A stretch of DNA of 55,450 bases from JBNRMR01 sp050942895 (GCA_050942895.1 JBMNOE010000017.1:1-55450), one strand, 5' to 3'. Positions 33,478-42,080 are shown, numbered from the stretch's first letter. Notes: generated by a model from the letters alone, not told the origin. Made by a program: numbers and translations.

Positions 33478-35733
33478 CTACAGCTTTTTCAGCGGCGCGA
33501 TTGACGAGATCAGCTTCCTTTCCCCCGCGTCCATAAAGGCGATGGTCACCGTCTGTCTGGCGCCGCTCCCCTCCACTTTGCTAACAACGCCCTCACCAAA
33601 TTTAGGGTGTGAAACTCTTTCTCCCACGTCATAGCTTTCGCTGTTTAGGGAAGTGGAGATAGGATTGCCGAAGCTGGGAATTCCCGCCCGCTCACCGGCC
33701 GCTTTGGGCGTTTCCCTTCGCCTTTGCTGTCTTTCCATCCCGCCGAAGGAGCTGAAAGAACCAAAAGAGCCGGCCGAAGCAAAGGATTCTCCACTCGGCA
33801 GCGAAAGATCCAGCATTTCCTTAGTATCGGCCGGGATCTCCCTTAAAAAACGTGAGGGCTGGTTTCTCTGCGTCATGCCGAAGAGCATTCTTTGCTTCGC
33901 CCGAAGGAGGCACACCCTTTTTTCGCCGCGAGTGATGGCCACATAGCAAAGCCTGCGCTCCTCCTCCAGCCTGTCATGGTCGGTGAATGATCTCGCGCCG
34001 GGGAAAACGTTTTCCTCAACGCCTATCACATAGACATATGGAAACTCAAGCCCCTTGGCGCTGTGCATCGTCATCAGCGTGACGGCGCCCGTCCCGGCGT
34101 TTTCCTCGTCCGTGTCGGAAACAAGGGCTACATTTTCAAGGTATTGCTCCAAAGTTGCCCCGGGAACTTCGCTGGCAAAGTTATCCACCGCGCCTTTGAA
34201 CTCCTTTATGTTCTGCAGCCGGGCGACGGATTCATCGTCGTTTTTGTCCTCATATTGTGAGCGAAGGCCCGTTGTGAATATCACCTTTTCTACAAAATCT
34301 CCCAGGGGCATCTCATCCTTTATGGCCATAAAGTCGCCCATAAGATCGGCGAAGCCGGAAAGCGCCCTTTTTGCCTGAGGGCGAAGCTGCACTTCCTCCA
34401 GATCAAACAGCGACATGAACAAGGATTCACCGCTTTCAATGCCCCGCGCCCTTATGGTTTCCACCGTGGCATCGCCTATGCCCCGCCTGGGGATGTTTAT
34501 TATCCTGGTCAGGCTCACATCGTCCAGCGGGTTGGCGATAAGCTTAAGATATGAAAGAATATCCTTGACTTCTTTTCTGTCATAGAACTTAAGGCCGCCA
34601 AAAACCCTGTAGGGAATGGCCGCCTGCACGAAATGCTCCTCCATCACCCGGGACTGGGCGTTCATGCGGTACAGCACGGCAAAGTCCGCCGGCCTTGCCC
34701 CCTGGCTTATCAGGCGGTTGATGTCGCTGACCACAAATGAGGCCTCGTGTTTTTCATCCCTCAGGCAGACTTCAAGCACGGGTTCGCCCTCGTCCTTGCC
34801 TGTCCAGAGCTTCTTGCTCTTTCTGCCCATGTTGTTTTTTATCACGCCGTTGGCGGCGGCAAGTATATTTCCGGTGGAGCGGTAGTTTTGCTCCAGCTTT
34901 ATGACGGTGCAGTTCTTATAATCCTTTTCAAACTCCAAGATATTTCTGATGTCCGCACCCCGCCAGCTATATATGGACTGATCGTCATCCCCCACCACGC
35001 AGACATTTTGATATTTGCCGCCCATCATGTGCACCAGCATGTACTGGGGTATGTTAGTGTCCTGATATTCGTCCACGTGGATATATATGAACTTGTTCCG
35101 GTAATATTCCAGCACCGGCGGATGCTGGGCGAAAAGCTCCAGTGTTTTCACCATAAGGTCGTCGAAGTCCAGAGCGTTGTTTTCCTTCAGGCGCTTTTCA
35201 TAGACGGAGTAGATGTCGTGTATTTTGACTGAGCGGAAGTCGCCCTGGGTGCTCTTTAGGAATTCCTTCGGGCTTTGCAGTGCGTTTTTCGCCGATGAGA
35301 TGACGTATTTGATGTCCTTTGCGGCGTACAACTTGTCAGAAAGGTTTAAATCCTTTATTATCTGGCGCAAAAGTGTGATGGCATCATCCTCGTCGTAGAT
35401 GGTGAAAGCGCGGGTGTACCCCAGCTTTTCGATGTCGCGGCGGAGTATCCTGGCGCACATTGAGTGAAATGTGCTGACCCAGATATCATTCGCGCGCTCG
35501 CCAAGGAGGCCCTCAAGGCGCTCCTGCATCTCCCTGGCGGCCTTGTTGGTGAATGTTATTGCAAGTATGTTCCATGGGGCGATGTTCTTATCGGATATTA
35601 TATGGGCGATGCGGTATGTCAGCACCCTTGTTTTTCCCGAACCCGCGCCCGCCAATATCAGCAAAGGCCCTTCCGTGCACTCGACTGCCTGCCTTTGCGG
35701 GGCGTTCAGGGTCGATAGGTCTATTGAAAACAT
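33478..35733 (-). CDS. pcrA: ATP-dependent 3'-5' DNA helicase PcrA (UvrD/Rep family)
   Basis: PcrA unwinds DNA in repair and plasmid replication and clears RecA and RNA polymerase. At 751 residues it is complete: Q-motif (LNAPQRQAVECTEG), Walker A GAGSGKT (29-35), ITFTNKAAREM, motif II with VDEYQDTN, GDDDQSIYSWRGAD, LEQNYRS, and the C-terminal motif VTLMTMHSAKGLEFPYV with VAITRGEKR. The last 50 residues form the tudor-like RNA-polymerase-interaction tail (VSHPKFGEGVVSKVEG). AAGGAG precedes the ATG. The gap to ligA is 178 nt with no obvious terminator. The gap to yerC (35734-35883) holds short A/G-rich direct repeats of GCGGAAAA. Confidence 0.97.
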   Translation of the reverse strand: MFSIDLSTLNAPQRQAVECTEGPLLILAGAGSGKTRVLTYRIAHIISDKNIAPWNILAITFTNKAAREMQERLEGLLGERANDIWVSTFHSMCARILRRDIEKLGYTRAFTIYDEDDAITLLRQIIKDLNLSDKLYAAKDIKYVISSAKNALQSPKEFLKSTQGDFRSVKIHDIYSVYEKRLKENNALDFDDLMVKTLELFAQHPPVLEYYRNKFIYIHVDEYQDTNIPQYMLVHMMGGKYQNVCVVGDDDQSIYSWRGADIRNILEFEKDYKNCTVIKLEQNYRSTGNILAAANGVIKNNMGRKSKKLWTGKDEGEPVLEVCLRDEKHEASFVVSDINRLISQGARPADFAVLYRMNAQSRVMEEHFVQAAIPYRVFGGLKFYDRKEVKDILSYLKLIANPLDDVSLTRIINIPRRGIGDATVETIRARGIESGESLFMSLFDLEEVQLRPQAKRALSGFADLMGDFMAIKDEMPLGDFVEKVIFTTGLRSQYEDKNDDESVARLQNIKEFKGAVDNFASEVPGATLEQYLENVALVSDTDEENAGTGAVTLMTMHSAKGLEFPYVYVIGVEENVFPGARSFTDHDRLEEERRLCYVAITRGEKRVCLLRAKQRMLFGMTQRNQPSRFLREIPADTKEMLDLSLPSGESFASAGSFGSFSSFGGMERQQRRRETPKAAGERAGIPSFGNPISTSLNSESYDVGERVSHPKFGEGVVSKVEGSGARQTVTIAFMDAGERKLISSIAPLKKL

Positions 35734-35883
35734 TTATTCTCCTTCGTTGGTTAAAGGCTGAATATTATAGCCTTGATTAAACTTAGCGGCAGGTTTTTGC
35801 CGCTTTTTCGCTTTTTCCGCTTTTCCGCTTTATATCAAACTGAAACGGACATCTTCTTTCTAAATTACGCTCTTGATAAATGA

Positions 35884-36210
35884 TCATTTTTGCAGGGCGT
35901 CTGTCTCTATGTTTTTCGTTTCGTCGTCCAGCCTGTCCAAAATCCGCCTGTAGCCCTCAGCGCCGAATATCAGGCATCTGTTTACCCGGCTGATAGTCGC
36001 CGTGGATGCGCCTGTCTTGCCGGCGATGTCGCTATAGGTCATGCCTTTGTCCAGCATTACGGCCACCATCATTCGCTGCGAAATGGACTGGAGCTCGGAT
36101 ATTGTGCAAAGATCATCGAAAAAGCGATGGCAGTCCTCCTCGGTTTCCAGGGCAAGGATGGCTTCATAGAGCAGATGCAGGCTGTTTGATTTCAGTTTTG
36201 AGCGATACAT
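35884..36210 (-). CDS. yerC: YerC/YecD family TrpR-related regulator
   Basis: A 108-residue helical protein of the TrpR/YerC/YecD family. The helix-turn-helix is MTYSDIAGKTGASTATISRVNRCL near residues 55-75, preceded by the oligomerisation helices LLYEAILALETEEDCHRFFDDL. In Bacillus the homologue lies beside pcrA-ligA, as here, although pcrB is missing. Function is not established; DNA binding is expected from the fold. AGGAGG sits 6 nt before the ATG. Confidence 0.9.
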   Translation of the reverse strand: MYRSKLKSNSLHLLYEAILALETEEDCHRFFDDLCTISELQSISQRMMVAVMLDKGMTYSDIAGKTGASTATISRVNRCLIFGAEGYRRILDRLDDETKNIETDALQK

Positions 36211-36246
36211 GTCGCGCCTCCTAAAGAAACAATTTGCGTTGGCTTT

Positions 36247-36255
36247 ATTTTACCA
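36247..36255 (-). promoter_or_regulatory. possible extended -10 promoter of yerC-pcrA-ligA
   Basis: The minus strand shows TGGTAAAAT about 35 nt before the yerC start, identical to the nonamer near the AraC-type gene. No -35 is evident. Confidence 0.4.
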
Positions 36256-36305
36256 CGTTAAATCATGGAAGGAAAGCCCTTTGTGCCGCTTCGTCCATCC
36301 GGGGA

Positions 36306-36324
36306 GGGCCCACCCGCCCACGAA
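36306..36324. repeat. dispersed GC-rich intergenic repeat, copy 2
   Basis: GGGCCCACCCGCCCACGAA matches copy 1 at 5449-5468 except for one absent C. GC-rich DNA with partial inverted repeats follows to about 36370. Confidence 0.6.
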
Positions 36325-36404
36325 CAGCCGCCGGGCGCCCTCGCGCCGCTGCCTGTTCTCCCTAAGGCGCTGCCAGCAGGAAAGAGCCTTTCTCCTTTTG
36401 TTTT

Positions 36405-36434
36405 TTGACACCCGCCTTCCCGCTGTGATACAAT
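36405..36434 (+). promoter_or_regulatory. promoter of the HAD phosphatase gene
   Basis: TTGACA (36405-36410), 18 nt, TACAAT (36429-36434), about 60 nt before the start codon. Confidence 0.8.
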
Positions 36435-36493
36435 ATGTTTTGGATGAAAATTCAAATTCCTTCCATAAAAACACAACAAAAAACGGAGGAAAT

Positions 36494-37300
36494 ATGACTA
36501 AAAGCAGCAGTGACAGGCTTGCGGGCCTTAAGGACATACGTTGTTTTCTTTTGGACATGGACGGCACCTTCTACCTGGGCGAAAGGCTGCTTGAAGGCTC
36601 CCTAGACTTCATACGGGCATTGGATAAAAAGGGCATAGACTACCTTTTTCTCACCAACAACTCCTCCCGCAGCGGCAGCCATTACATCGAAAAGCTCAGG
36701 CGCATGGGCCTTGAGACCGACCAGGTCTTAACCTCCGGGCAGGCAACGGCCATGTATCTAAAAGAGGCGTTTGCCCAAACCCCCATATTCCTCCTTGGCA
36801 ATGAAAGTCTCAAGGACGAAATGATAAAAAGCGGCCTTAACATAGTGGACCAAGGCGCGAAGGCCGTCTGCATCGGCTATGACACCACTTTCACATATAA
36901 AAAAATGTGCATCCTTTGCGATTATGTGCGCGCAGGCCTGCCCTACATCGCCACCCATCCGGACTTCAACTGCCCGGTGGACAGCGAAAGCGGCTTTGAG
37001 CCGGACATCGGTGCTGTGATCGCCTTTGTGGAGGCGTCAACCGGCAGGAGGCCGGACGCGGTAATCGGCAAGCCCAACAGGCATATAGTCGAAGCTGCCC
37101 TTGCAAGGACGGGATCTAAGGTGGAGGAAACATGTATGGTCGGCGACAGGCTCTACACCGACATCGCCACAGGCCTTAACTTCGGTATGCTTTCACTTCT
37201 GGTGATGACGGGAGAGGCCAAGGAAGAAGATTTAAAAACAACGCCCTTTGTGCCGGACATCGTGCTGCCCCGTTTAAGCGATATCATCAAATATATTTAA
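36494..37300 (+). CDS. HAD-superfamily phosphatase, NagD/HAD-IIA type
   Basis: A 268-residue HAD hydrolase with the IIA cap. Motif I DMDGT has D21 and D23, motif II is FLTNNSSRS, and the C-terminal motif III/IV is GKPNRHIVEAAL with GDRLYTDIATGLNFGM. Members act on sugar phosphates and nucleotides such as p-nitrophenyl phosphate, GMP or N-acetylglucosamine 6-phosphate; the cellular substrate here is unknown. The start at 36494 follows ACGGAGGAAAT. A long upstream open frame is not coding, because the promoter lies inside it. Confidence 0.9.
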   Translation: MTKSSSDRLAGLKDIRCFLLDMDGTFYLGERLLEGSLDFIRALDKKGIDYLFLTNNSSRSGSHYIEKLRRMGLETDQVLTSGQATAMYLKEAFAQTPIFLLGNESLKDEMIKSGLNIVDQGAKAVCIGYDTTFTYKKMCILCDYVRAGLPYIATHPDFNCPVDSESGFEPDIGAVIAFVEASTGRRPDAVIGKPNRHIVEAALARTGSKVEETCMVGDRLYTDIATGLNFGMLSLLVMTGEAKEEDLKTTPFVPDIVLPRLSDIIKYI

Positions 37301-37347
37301 AAATCTATAGTTTTTAATCTGTCTATAATTATCTGTCAATATAAAAC

Positions 37348-37367
37348 ACGGAGGAAAACGGAGGAAA
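37348..37367 (+). promoter_or_regulatory. tandemly duplicated ribosome binding site
   Basis: ACGGAGGAAA occurs twice in immediate succession (37348-37357 and 37358-37367); the second copy ends 4 nt before the ATG at 37372. The same decamer precedes the HAD gene. A TATAAT at 37324-37329 may be the -10 of this gene, with a weak -35. Confidence 0.7.
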
Positions 37368-37371
37368 AATC

Positions 37372-38226
37372 ATGGAAAAGAGGTTTCCGGAGCATTACAA
37401 GCGCGCCCTTGGCCAGCCGATACGCCTTTGGCCCCAGGGCGAAGCGCCGCTCTTTGACGAGGCCCTCGGGCAGGATGAGCCTATGCTCTTCCCCTATCTG
37501 CTGAAGGATAAACCGCAGGCAGGAGTTGTAATCGTCTGCGCCGGGGGCGGCTACACCAACAGAGCATACCATGAGGGCGAGCTGGTGGCGGAAAAGCTGA
37601 ACAGCTTGGGCTTTCACGCCGTGGTATTAAGCTACAGGGTCGCTCCGTATAAATATCCCGCCATGCACCTGGACCTTAAAAGGGCCATAAGGACGATGCG
37701 CCACCTGGGCCAGAGTCTGGGCGTTAATCAAGAAAAAATTGCGGTGATGGGCTTTTCTGCCGGCGGACATCTGGCGGCTTCCTGCGCCACCGTGTTCGAC
37801 CACGGCGATCCCGGCTCGAACGATCCCGTCGAGCGCGTATCCTCCCGTCCTGACGCCGCAGTGATCTCCTACGGCGTGATCAGCCTGATGGCAAACCCTC
37901 ACCAGGGCTCGCGCATAAATCTTTTGGGTGAAAACCCCGACGAGGAGCTCTTAAAGCTTCTCTCTGCCGAGCTGAATGTGACTGCACAAACGCCGCCTTT
38001 CTTCCTCTGGCACACCGCCCAGGATAAGGGCGTCCACCCGTTTAACTCGCTGAACATGGCGGCTGCCCTCATAAACGAGGGTGTCACCTGCGCGCTGCAC
38101 ATATACCCCTACGGCGGCCACGGCATAGGCCTTGGCGTTGAAAGAGAGGGCGTTCATCCCGAAAACTTCCAGGCTGTCCACTGGCCGGAGGAAGCCGCTC
38201 GATTCCTGAAGGAAGAAGGCTTTTAG
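37372..38226 (+). CDS. alpha/beta hydrolase, carbohydrate-esterase-like
   Basis: A 284-residue cytoplasmic serine esterase. The nucleophile elbow is GFSAGGH (S129). The oxyanion strand is CAGGGY. The Asp is in HTAQDKGVHPFNS and the His in YPYGGHGIG near the end. The arrangement matches the endo-1,4-beta-xylanase-associated/BD-FAE group of acetyl or feruloyl esterases. It leads a set of co-oriented genes with the cyclase and PAP2 genes. Removing acetyl groups from imported plant oligosaccharides is plausible but unproven. Confidence 0.85.
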   Translation: MEKRFPEHYKRALGQPIRLWPQGEAPLFDEALGQDEPMLFPYLLKDKPQAGVVIVCAGGGYTNRAYHEGELVAEKLNSLGFHAVVLSYRVAPYKYPAMHLDLKRAIRTMRHLGQSLGVNQEKIAVMGFSAGGHLAASCATVFDHGDPGSNDPVERVSSRPDAAVISYGVISLMANPHQGSRINLLGENPDEELLKLLSAELNVTAQTPPFFLWHTAQDKGVHPFNSLNMAAALINEGVTCALHIYPYGGHGIGLGVEREGVHPENFQAVHWPEEAARFLKEEGF

Positions 38227-38309
38227 TTTTTTCTTAAAATAACTAAGGTAGCTTCAAATCAGATTTAAAACCCTTAAAGCTAAAAAGAAGCCAAGAAAGG
38301 AAGTGGAAA

Positions 38310-38975
38310 ATGGTCAAATATATTGATCTCACCCATGTGATCGACCCCGGCGCCGTCCAGCGGAAGTTTTCAATCGAGCAGATAGGCGCCGAAACCGTCA
38401 ACCCGAATGTGGTGCGCCTTGAGGATCAGTGGTATATCATGAGCAACATAAACATGGTCTCCCATATCGGAACCCACATCGAAGCGCCTTATCACATTCT
38501 GCCGTCGGGAAAGGATCTGGCTGCTTTGCCCCTTGAAACACTGTGCGGGGATGCCGTCTTGCTGGATCTTCGAGGATTGCCGCAAAAAAGCGCCATCTGC
38601 GAAGAAACAGTGAAAGCTGCGGCAGAAAAAGCCGGCGGCATCAGAAAGGGCGATATCGTCCTTTGCAATCTTGGCTACGCCGACCATTACGGCGCCGATG
38701 AATATTCAATGAGCCCCCATTTCACCACCGAGGCGATTGAGTTCCTGGCCAATTCGGGCATGAAGATGATGGGCGTGGATGCAGGCGGCGTTGAAATCCC
38801 CGCGAGCGAGGAGCATGTGAATCATCTGGCCCTTCTTTCTAGGGATATCCCCCTGATAGAGAACGTGGCGAACTTGAACGCCCTTCCTGCGCATAGGTTT
38901 AAGGTCTACGCCTTCCCCATCGCCGTTTTGGGGCTGGAGTCATTTCCGGTGAGAGTTGTAGCCCAACTGGGCTGA
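38310..38975 (+). CDS. cyclase-family metal-dependent hydrolase, second paralogue
   Basis: A 221-residue member of PF04199 with the metal motif HIGTHIEAPYH at residues 52-62 and the later GVDAGGVEIPASEEHVNH block. It is clearly divergent from the family member at 3944-4516: the motif and the C-terminus differ, so it likely acts on a different amide or lactone. A GAAAGGAAG box precedes the ATG. It is 83 nt behind the esterase gene and 48 nt ahead of the PAP2 gene, so an operon is likely. Confidence 0.85.
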   Translation: MVKYIDLTHVIDPGAVQRKFSIEQIGAETVNPNVVRLEDQWYIMSNINMVSHIGTHIEAPYHILPSGKDLAALPLETLCGDAVLLDLRGLPQKSAICEETVKAAAEKAGGIRKGDIVLCNLGYADHYGADEYSMSPHFTTEAIEFLANSGMKMMGVDAGGVEIPASEEHVNHLALLSRDIPLIENVANLNALPAHRFKVYAFPIAVLGLESFPVRVVAQLG

Positions 38976-39023
38976 AGCTCCAGCTGGCCGCCGCCTTTCC
39001 TCAGATAGATAAGGAGGGATTCC

Positions 39024-39956
39024 TTGGCCTTTTTGAAACTGCTGGAAAGCCTTCGCACGCCCTTTTGGGACAATGTTATGGGCATAGTCACATATCTGGG
39101 CGATGAATACGCCTATCTTGCGGCCGTGCTTCTGCTGCTCTGGTGTGTGGATAAGAAATGGGGCTACAGGCTGTACGTCTTCGGCATGTTCGCAAACACT
39201 CTAAACCAGCTTTTGAAGGCCCTTTTCCTGGTCCCCCGCCCCTGGGTCAGCGATCCGGGCTTTTCAATCGTGGAAGCGGCCAGAGCCGCCGCCAGCGGCT
39301 ATTCCTTCCCCAGCGGACACACCCAGTCCGCCACAGTGCTATTTCTCGCCTTGGCCCTTAGAAAAAACAGGAGCCGCCTTCGCGGGCTTGTTTGGGCTAT
39401 CTGCCTGGCGCTGATATTTCTGACGGCCTTTTCGCGGATGTATCTTGGTGTCCACACCCCTTTGGACATAGGCGTTTCCCTTGTAACCGGCGCTCTGTGC
39501 GTATTTCTGCTGAATCCGCTTATGGAAAGGGCAGAAAAATCCGAAAAGGGGATCTGGGCCGCGGCGATCGGCGTCTTCGCGTTTGCGCTTGCATTTTTAG
39601 CGCTGATCATATTTCGGATTCCGGGTGAGAAAAACATCGCCGAGTTTGACCAGCACGCCCTGAAAAACGCCTACACCATCGCCGGCACAACCGCTGGCGC
39701 AGGCGCCGCCTGGATTTTGGATATAAAGCACACCCGTTACCGGACGGAAGCCATCTGGTGGGCGCAGATACTCAAAGTGGCTTTAGGTCTGCCGATAGTG
39801 CTTTCAATTCAAATCTTGCTAAAGGAGCCCCTTTACAGCCTTCTGAACGGTCATTTTCTTGCCGATGCACTGCGGTATTTTCTCCTGTCATTTGCAGGCG
39901 CGGGCCTTTGGCCCATGACATTCCGCTTTTTCGGCAAGCTGGGAAACAAGCCGTAG
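39024..39956 (+). CDS. PAP2-family membrane phosphatase
   Basis: A 310-residue membrane protein with the PAP2 catalytic triple: KALFLVPRP (65-73), PSGHT (96-100) and SRMYLGVHTPLD (137-148). The acid phosphatase site faces outward and dephosphorylates lipid phosphates such as undecaprenyl pyrophosphate or phosphatidic acid. About six to eight membrane helices are visible, extending past the PAP2 core into an extra C-terminal helical region of some 130 residues. It starts at TTG (39024-39026) after AAGGAGG, a strong site with an unusual start codon. A terminator follows. Confidence 0.88.
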   Translation: MAFLKLLESLRTPFWDNVMGIVTYLGDEYAYLAAVLLLLWCVDKKWGYRLYVFGMFANTLNQLLKALFLVPRPWVSDPGFSIVEAARAAASGYSFPSGHTQSATVLFLALALRKNRSRLRGLVWAICLALIFLTAFSRMYLGVHTPLDIGVSLVTGALCVFLLNPLMERAEKSEKGIWAAAIGVFAFALAFLALIIFRIPGEKNIAEFDQHALKNAYTIAGTTAGAGAAWILDIKHTRYRTEAIWWAQILKVALGLPIVLSIQILLKEPLYSLLNGHFLADALRYFLLSFAGAGLWPMTFRFFGKLGNKP

Positions 39957-39982
39957 ATGCTGGAATGGCTACCGGATAAAAC

Positions 39983-40013
39983 AAAAGCCGCAGGGATTCC
40001 TCCCCGCGGTTTT
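39983..40013 (+). terminator. terminator after the PAP2 gene
   Basis: An AAAA-CCGC-GGGA stem with one bulge and one mismatch (arms 39983-39996 and 40001-40013), followed on the plus strand by TTTTCTTCTTT. Confidence 0.7.
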
Positions 40014-40266
40014 CTTCTTTATTAAAATTAAAGAACATATTACAAGCGGCGGTCATATGGCCCGGCTTAAAACAATCCTTCGTTTATATGCCGCGCATCA
40101 TTACATGGCCAAACAATGCGGCTCTCGATTAAAACCCACCGGACCCCATAGTTGATCTGCGTTTCTTCTGTCTCCTTATAGCGGCCAAAACCCTTAAACA
40201 AGTGGGGGCCGCAGTCCTGCACCCTCAAAGCCTGATGAACAAATCCGCCTTCAATTTTACCGCTTT

Positions 40267-41208
40267 TTAGCCGAAGTTGATCCTGTTTGTAGCCAGAAGG
40301 TATATCAAAACGCCCGTTCCAATCAAGGCCACGCCCAACACGCCAAGGATAATATATCTTAGAATCGGCGGCTTTTCGCTCACTTCGAATTCGTCGATTA
40401 TGGCCTGGGCCTCGCTTTCGGCGGCCTCGGGCTGGGCGACAAGCTCCGTCGTCTTGATGCCCTCCTCTACTGCCGCTGTCTGCATCCGGACGATAGCCTC
40501 CTCCGCCTGCTTTGCCGCTGCGGCTTTCTGGCGCTCGTCCTCCGCTTCGCGGCGGGCCTTGTTTACCCTCTCGTCCAAAATATGTCTTAAATGCACCATG
40601 TTCAGGTTCTGCATTATCCATGTGCGGTTCATCCCGCAGCGCTGACAGGATGTGTTGTCGTTCTCATTCGCTCTTCCGCAGGTGCAAACCCAAAAATGCT
40701 CATCCTGGCGAGGCAAAAACCTATACTCGGTGTCTATGCTCGAATAAAAGCTGTTTTTCAAAAGCTCGTTGAATATGGCCTTGAGATCGTCCCCCAGCTC
40801 ATCGAAGTCGTGGGCGCTTATTCTTACCGGCTCGTCCTGTCCTCGCCAAACCCTGCCATCGCCATAGACCACCCGCGTCACAAAGCACTGAACCTTTGTC
40901 ACTCTGCCCGAGCGCAGATAATGGGTTTCATCCTCACCGAAAGCAACGCCCTTTGTATTTATAATATCTTTGTATATAACGCTGACGGGCTCATCGAATA
41001 TGGGCTCACCTTGATCATCGTAGCAGAAGATGTCGATATATACGCTGGATATGCGCTTATCCGTCGACGAGAGCAAGGATAGCTGAAGGCAATGCTGCCC
41101 CACCAGGCTGTCCATTATAAGCGCCCCCTGGAGCACCTCCACCGGGCTTTTGGGCACCCACATATCGTTGTCAAACACCTCTATAAGCGAATAGCGTTCG
41201 TTTTCCAT
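40267..41208 (-). CDS. tail-anchored zinc-ribbon protein of unknown function
   Basis: A 313-residue protein. About residues 1-165 are beta-rich with no family I recognise. A zinc ribbon follows (FWVCTCGRANENDNTSCQRCGMNR trimmed: C-x-C ... C-x2-C). Then comes a charged, Ala/Glu/Lys-rich coiled coil of about 55 residues, an acidic linker, and a single membrane helix near the C-terminus (about residues 280-300) with a short tail. The layout, cytosolic domains held by a C-terminal anchor, is like a eukaryotic tail-anchored protein. GGGGTG lies about 10 nt before the ATG. The gap to the PAP2 gene (40014-40266) has an overlapping open frame that I reject as noncoding. The promoter is at 41242-41271. 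Confidence 0.75.
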   Translation of the reverse strand: MENERYSLIEVFDNDMWVPKSPVEVLQGALIMDSLVGQHCLQLSLLSSTDKRISSVYIDIFCYDDQGEPIFDEPVSVIYKDIINTKGVAFGEDETHYLRSGRVTKVQCFVTRVVYGDGRVWRGQDEPVRISAHDFDELGDDLKAIFNELLKNSFYSSIDTEYRFLPRQDEHFWVCTCGRANENDNTSCQRCGMNRTWIMQNLNMVHLRHILDERVNKARREAEDERQKAAAAKQAEEAIVRMQTAAVEEGIKTTELVAQPEAAESEAQAIIDEFEVSEKPPILRYIILGVLGVALIGTGVLIYLLATNRINFG

Positions 41209-41218
41209 AGATTGTTTT

Positions 41219-41261
41219 CACCCCAATTTCTATATAGGTCAATAGTAACCCATTTGGGGTG
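41219..41261. promoter_or_regulatory. inverted repeat flanking the -10 of the zinc-ribbon gene
   Basis: CACCCCAA (41219-41226) and TTGGGGTG (41254-41261) are 8-bp inverted repeats. They straddle the -10 and transcription start, and the left copy lies just upstream of the ribosome binding region. They could be a hairpin in the leader or paired operator half-sites. Confidence 0.45.
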
Positions 41262-41271
41262 CATGCGTCAA
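41242..41271 (-). promoter_or_regulatory. promoter of the zinc-ribbon protein gene
   Basis: The minus strand reads TTGACG (41266-41271), 18 nt, TACTAT (41242-41247). Confidence 0.7.
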
Positions 41272-41318
41272 TCCAAAAAGAAGCTAAACCGCACAAATAG
41301 GCCCCATCATGGCAAACA

Positions 41319-41350
41319 AAAGGCGAAGGAAACTCAACTTCCCCGCCTTT
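41319..41350 (-). terminator. terminator of the GDSL hydrolase gene
   Basis: AAAGGCG pairs with CGCCTTT, with GGAA/TTCC inside, over a loop of about 7 nt. On the minus strand it is followed by TGTTTG after a TTTT. It lies 26 nt past the stop at 41376. Confidence 0.7.
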
Positions 41351-41375
41351 GTTCGTTTGCTTGCTTTAATGCGCC

Positions 41376-42080
41376 CTACACCGAAAGGCAGCTTTCACAC
41401 TGAAAAAAAACGGCGAAGAAATCCGCCAGAGTGTCGGCCATCTGCCTGTGCCCCATCGCATTTGGATGTATGCCGTCGGAGCAGATCAACTGCGGGCAGT
41501 CCTTCCTGCGCAGGAAATCGGAGCGAATGTCTATTATGGGCGTGGAAGTCAGCTTCGCCAGGTTTTGAACGGTGATGCTGTACATTTCATGCCAGCGGTA
41601 GATGCGCGCCTTGTCCCCCAGCCACTCCAGTATTGCCTCGCCGTTTAAGCCCCTGCTTATTCTGTCGAAATATTTTAAAGGATCAATGGGGGGCAGGTTC
41701 ATCAAAAGGGGCCTTCCCCCCGCCTGCTTTATCGCCTGTATCAGCTCCAGATATTTTTCCTCGAACAGCTTAAGGGGCGTTTTGGGCTCATGGTTTTCTC
41801 CCGGCGCTTTTGCGATTGCTGCCCAGTCAAAATCGCAATCGTTGCCGCCGAATTCCAGCAAGACCGCGCTAAATGAGCTAAGCTCATCCTTATACCTGCC
41901 GGTTATCTTAATCCCTTTTTCTATGGTGCTGCCAAAAGCGGCGTGATTTTTCACCCGCGCGCCTATCATCGGCGCCAAAAGGGAAGAAAATCTGTCGGTG
42001 ATGACCGTGTACCTCCCGCTGGCCTCGTCCAACACAACGCCCCTGCCGATGGAATCCCCCAATATGCATAATGATCTCAT
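41376..42080 (-). CDS. SGNH/GDSL-family hydrolase
   Basis: A 234-residue single-domain esterase. Block I is ILGDSIGRG (Ser10), block III is FGGNDCDFD, and block V is DGIHPNAMGH, supplying the Ser-Asp-His triad and the oxyanion Gly and Asn. No signal peptide is visible, so it is cytoplasmic; the family removes acetyl or acyl groups from sugars and lipids. GGGAGG lies 9 nt before the ATG. It is divergent from the DUF1836 gene, and their promoters face each other. Confidence 0.9.
   Translation of the reverse strand: MRSLCILGDSIGRGVVLDEASGRYTVITDRFSSLLAPMIGARVKNHAAFGSTIEKGIKITGRYKDELSSFSAVLLEFGGNDCDFDWAAIAKAPGENHEPKTPLKLFEEKYLELIQAIKQAGGRPLLMNLPPIDPLKYFDRISRGLNGEAILEWLGDKARIYRWHEMYSITVQNLAKLTSTPIIDIRSDFLRRKDCPQLICSDGIHPNAMGHRQMADTLADFFAVFFQCESCLSV

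Noticed and set aside
36209..36493. N-terminal extension of the HAD protein by about 95 codons.
   Set aside because: The extension is Arg/Pro-rich, contains the dispersed repeat and the promoter, and a good ribosome binding site marks the ATG at 36494.
40067..40621. 184-codon open frame on the minus strand downstream of and overlapping the zinc-ribbon gene.
   Set aside because: Its first two-thirds read the zinc-ribbon gene in another frame with low-complexity Gly/Arg-rich text; the end is unrelated and no ribosome binding site precedes it.
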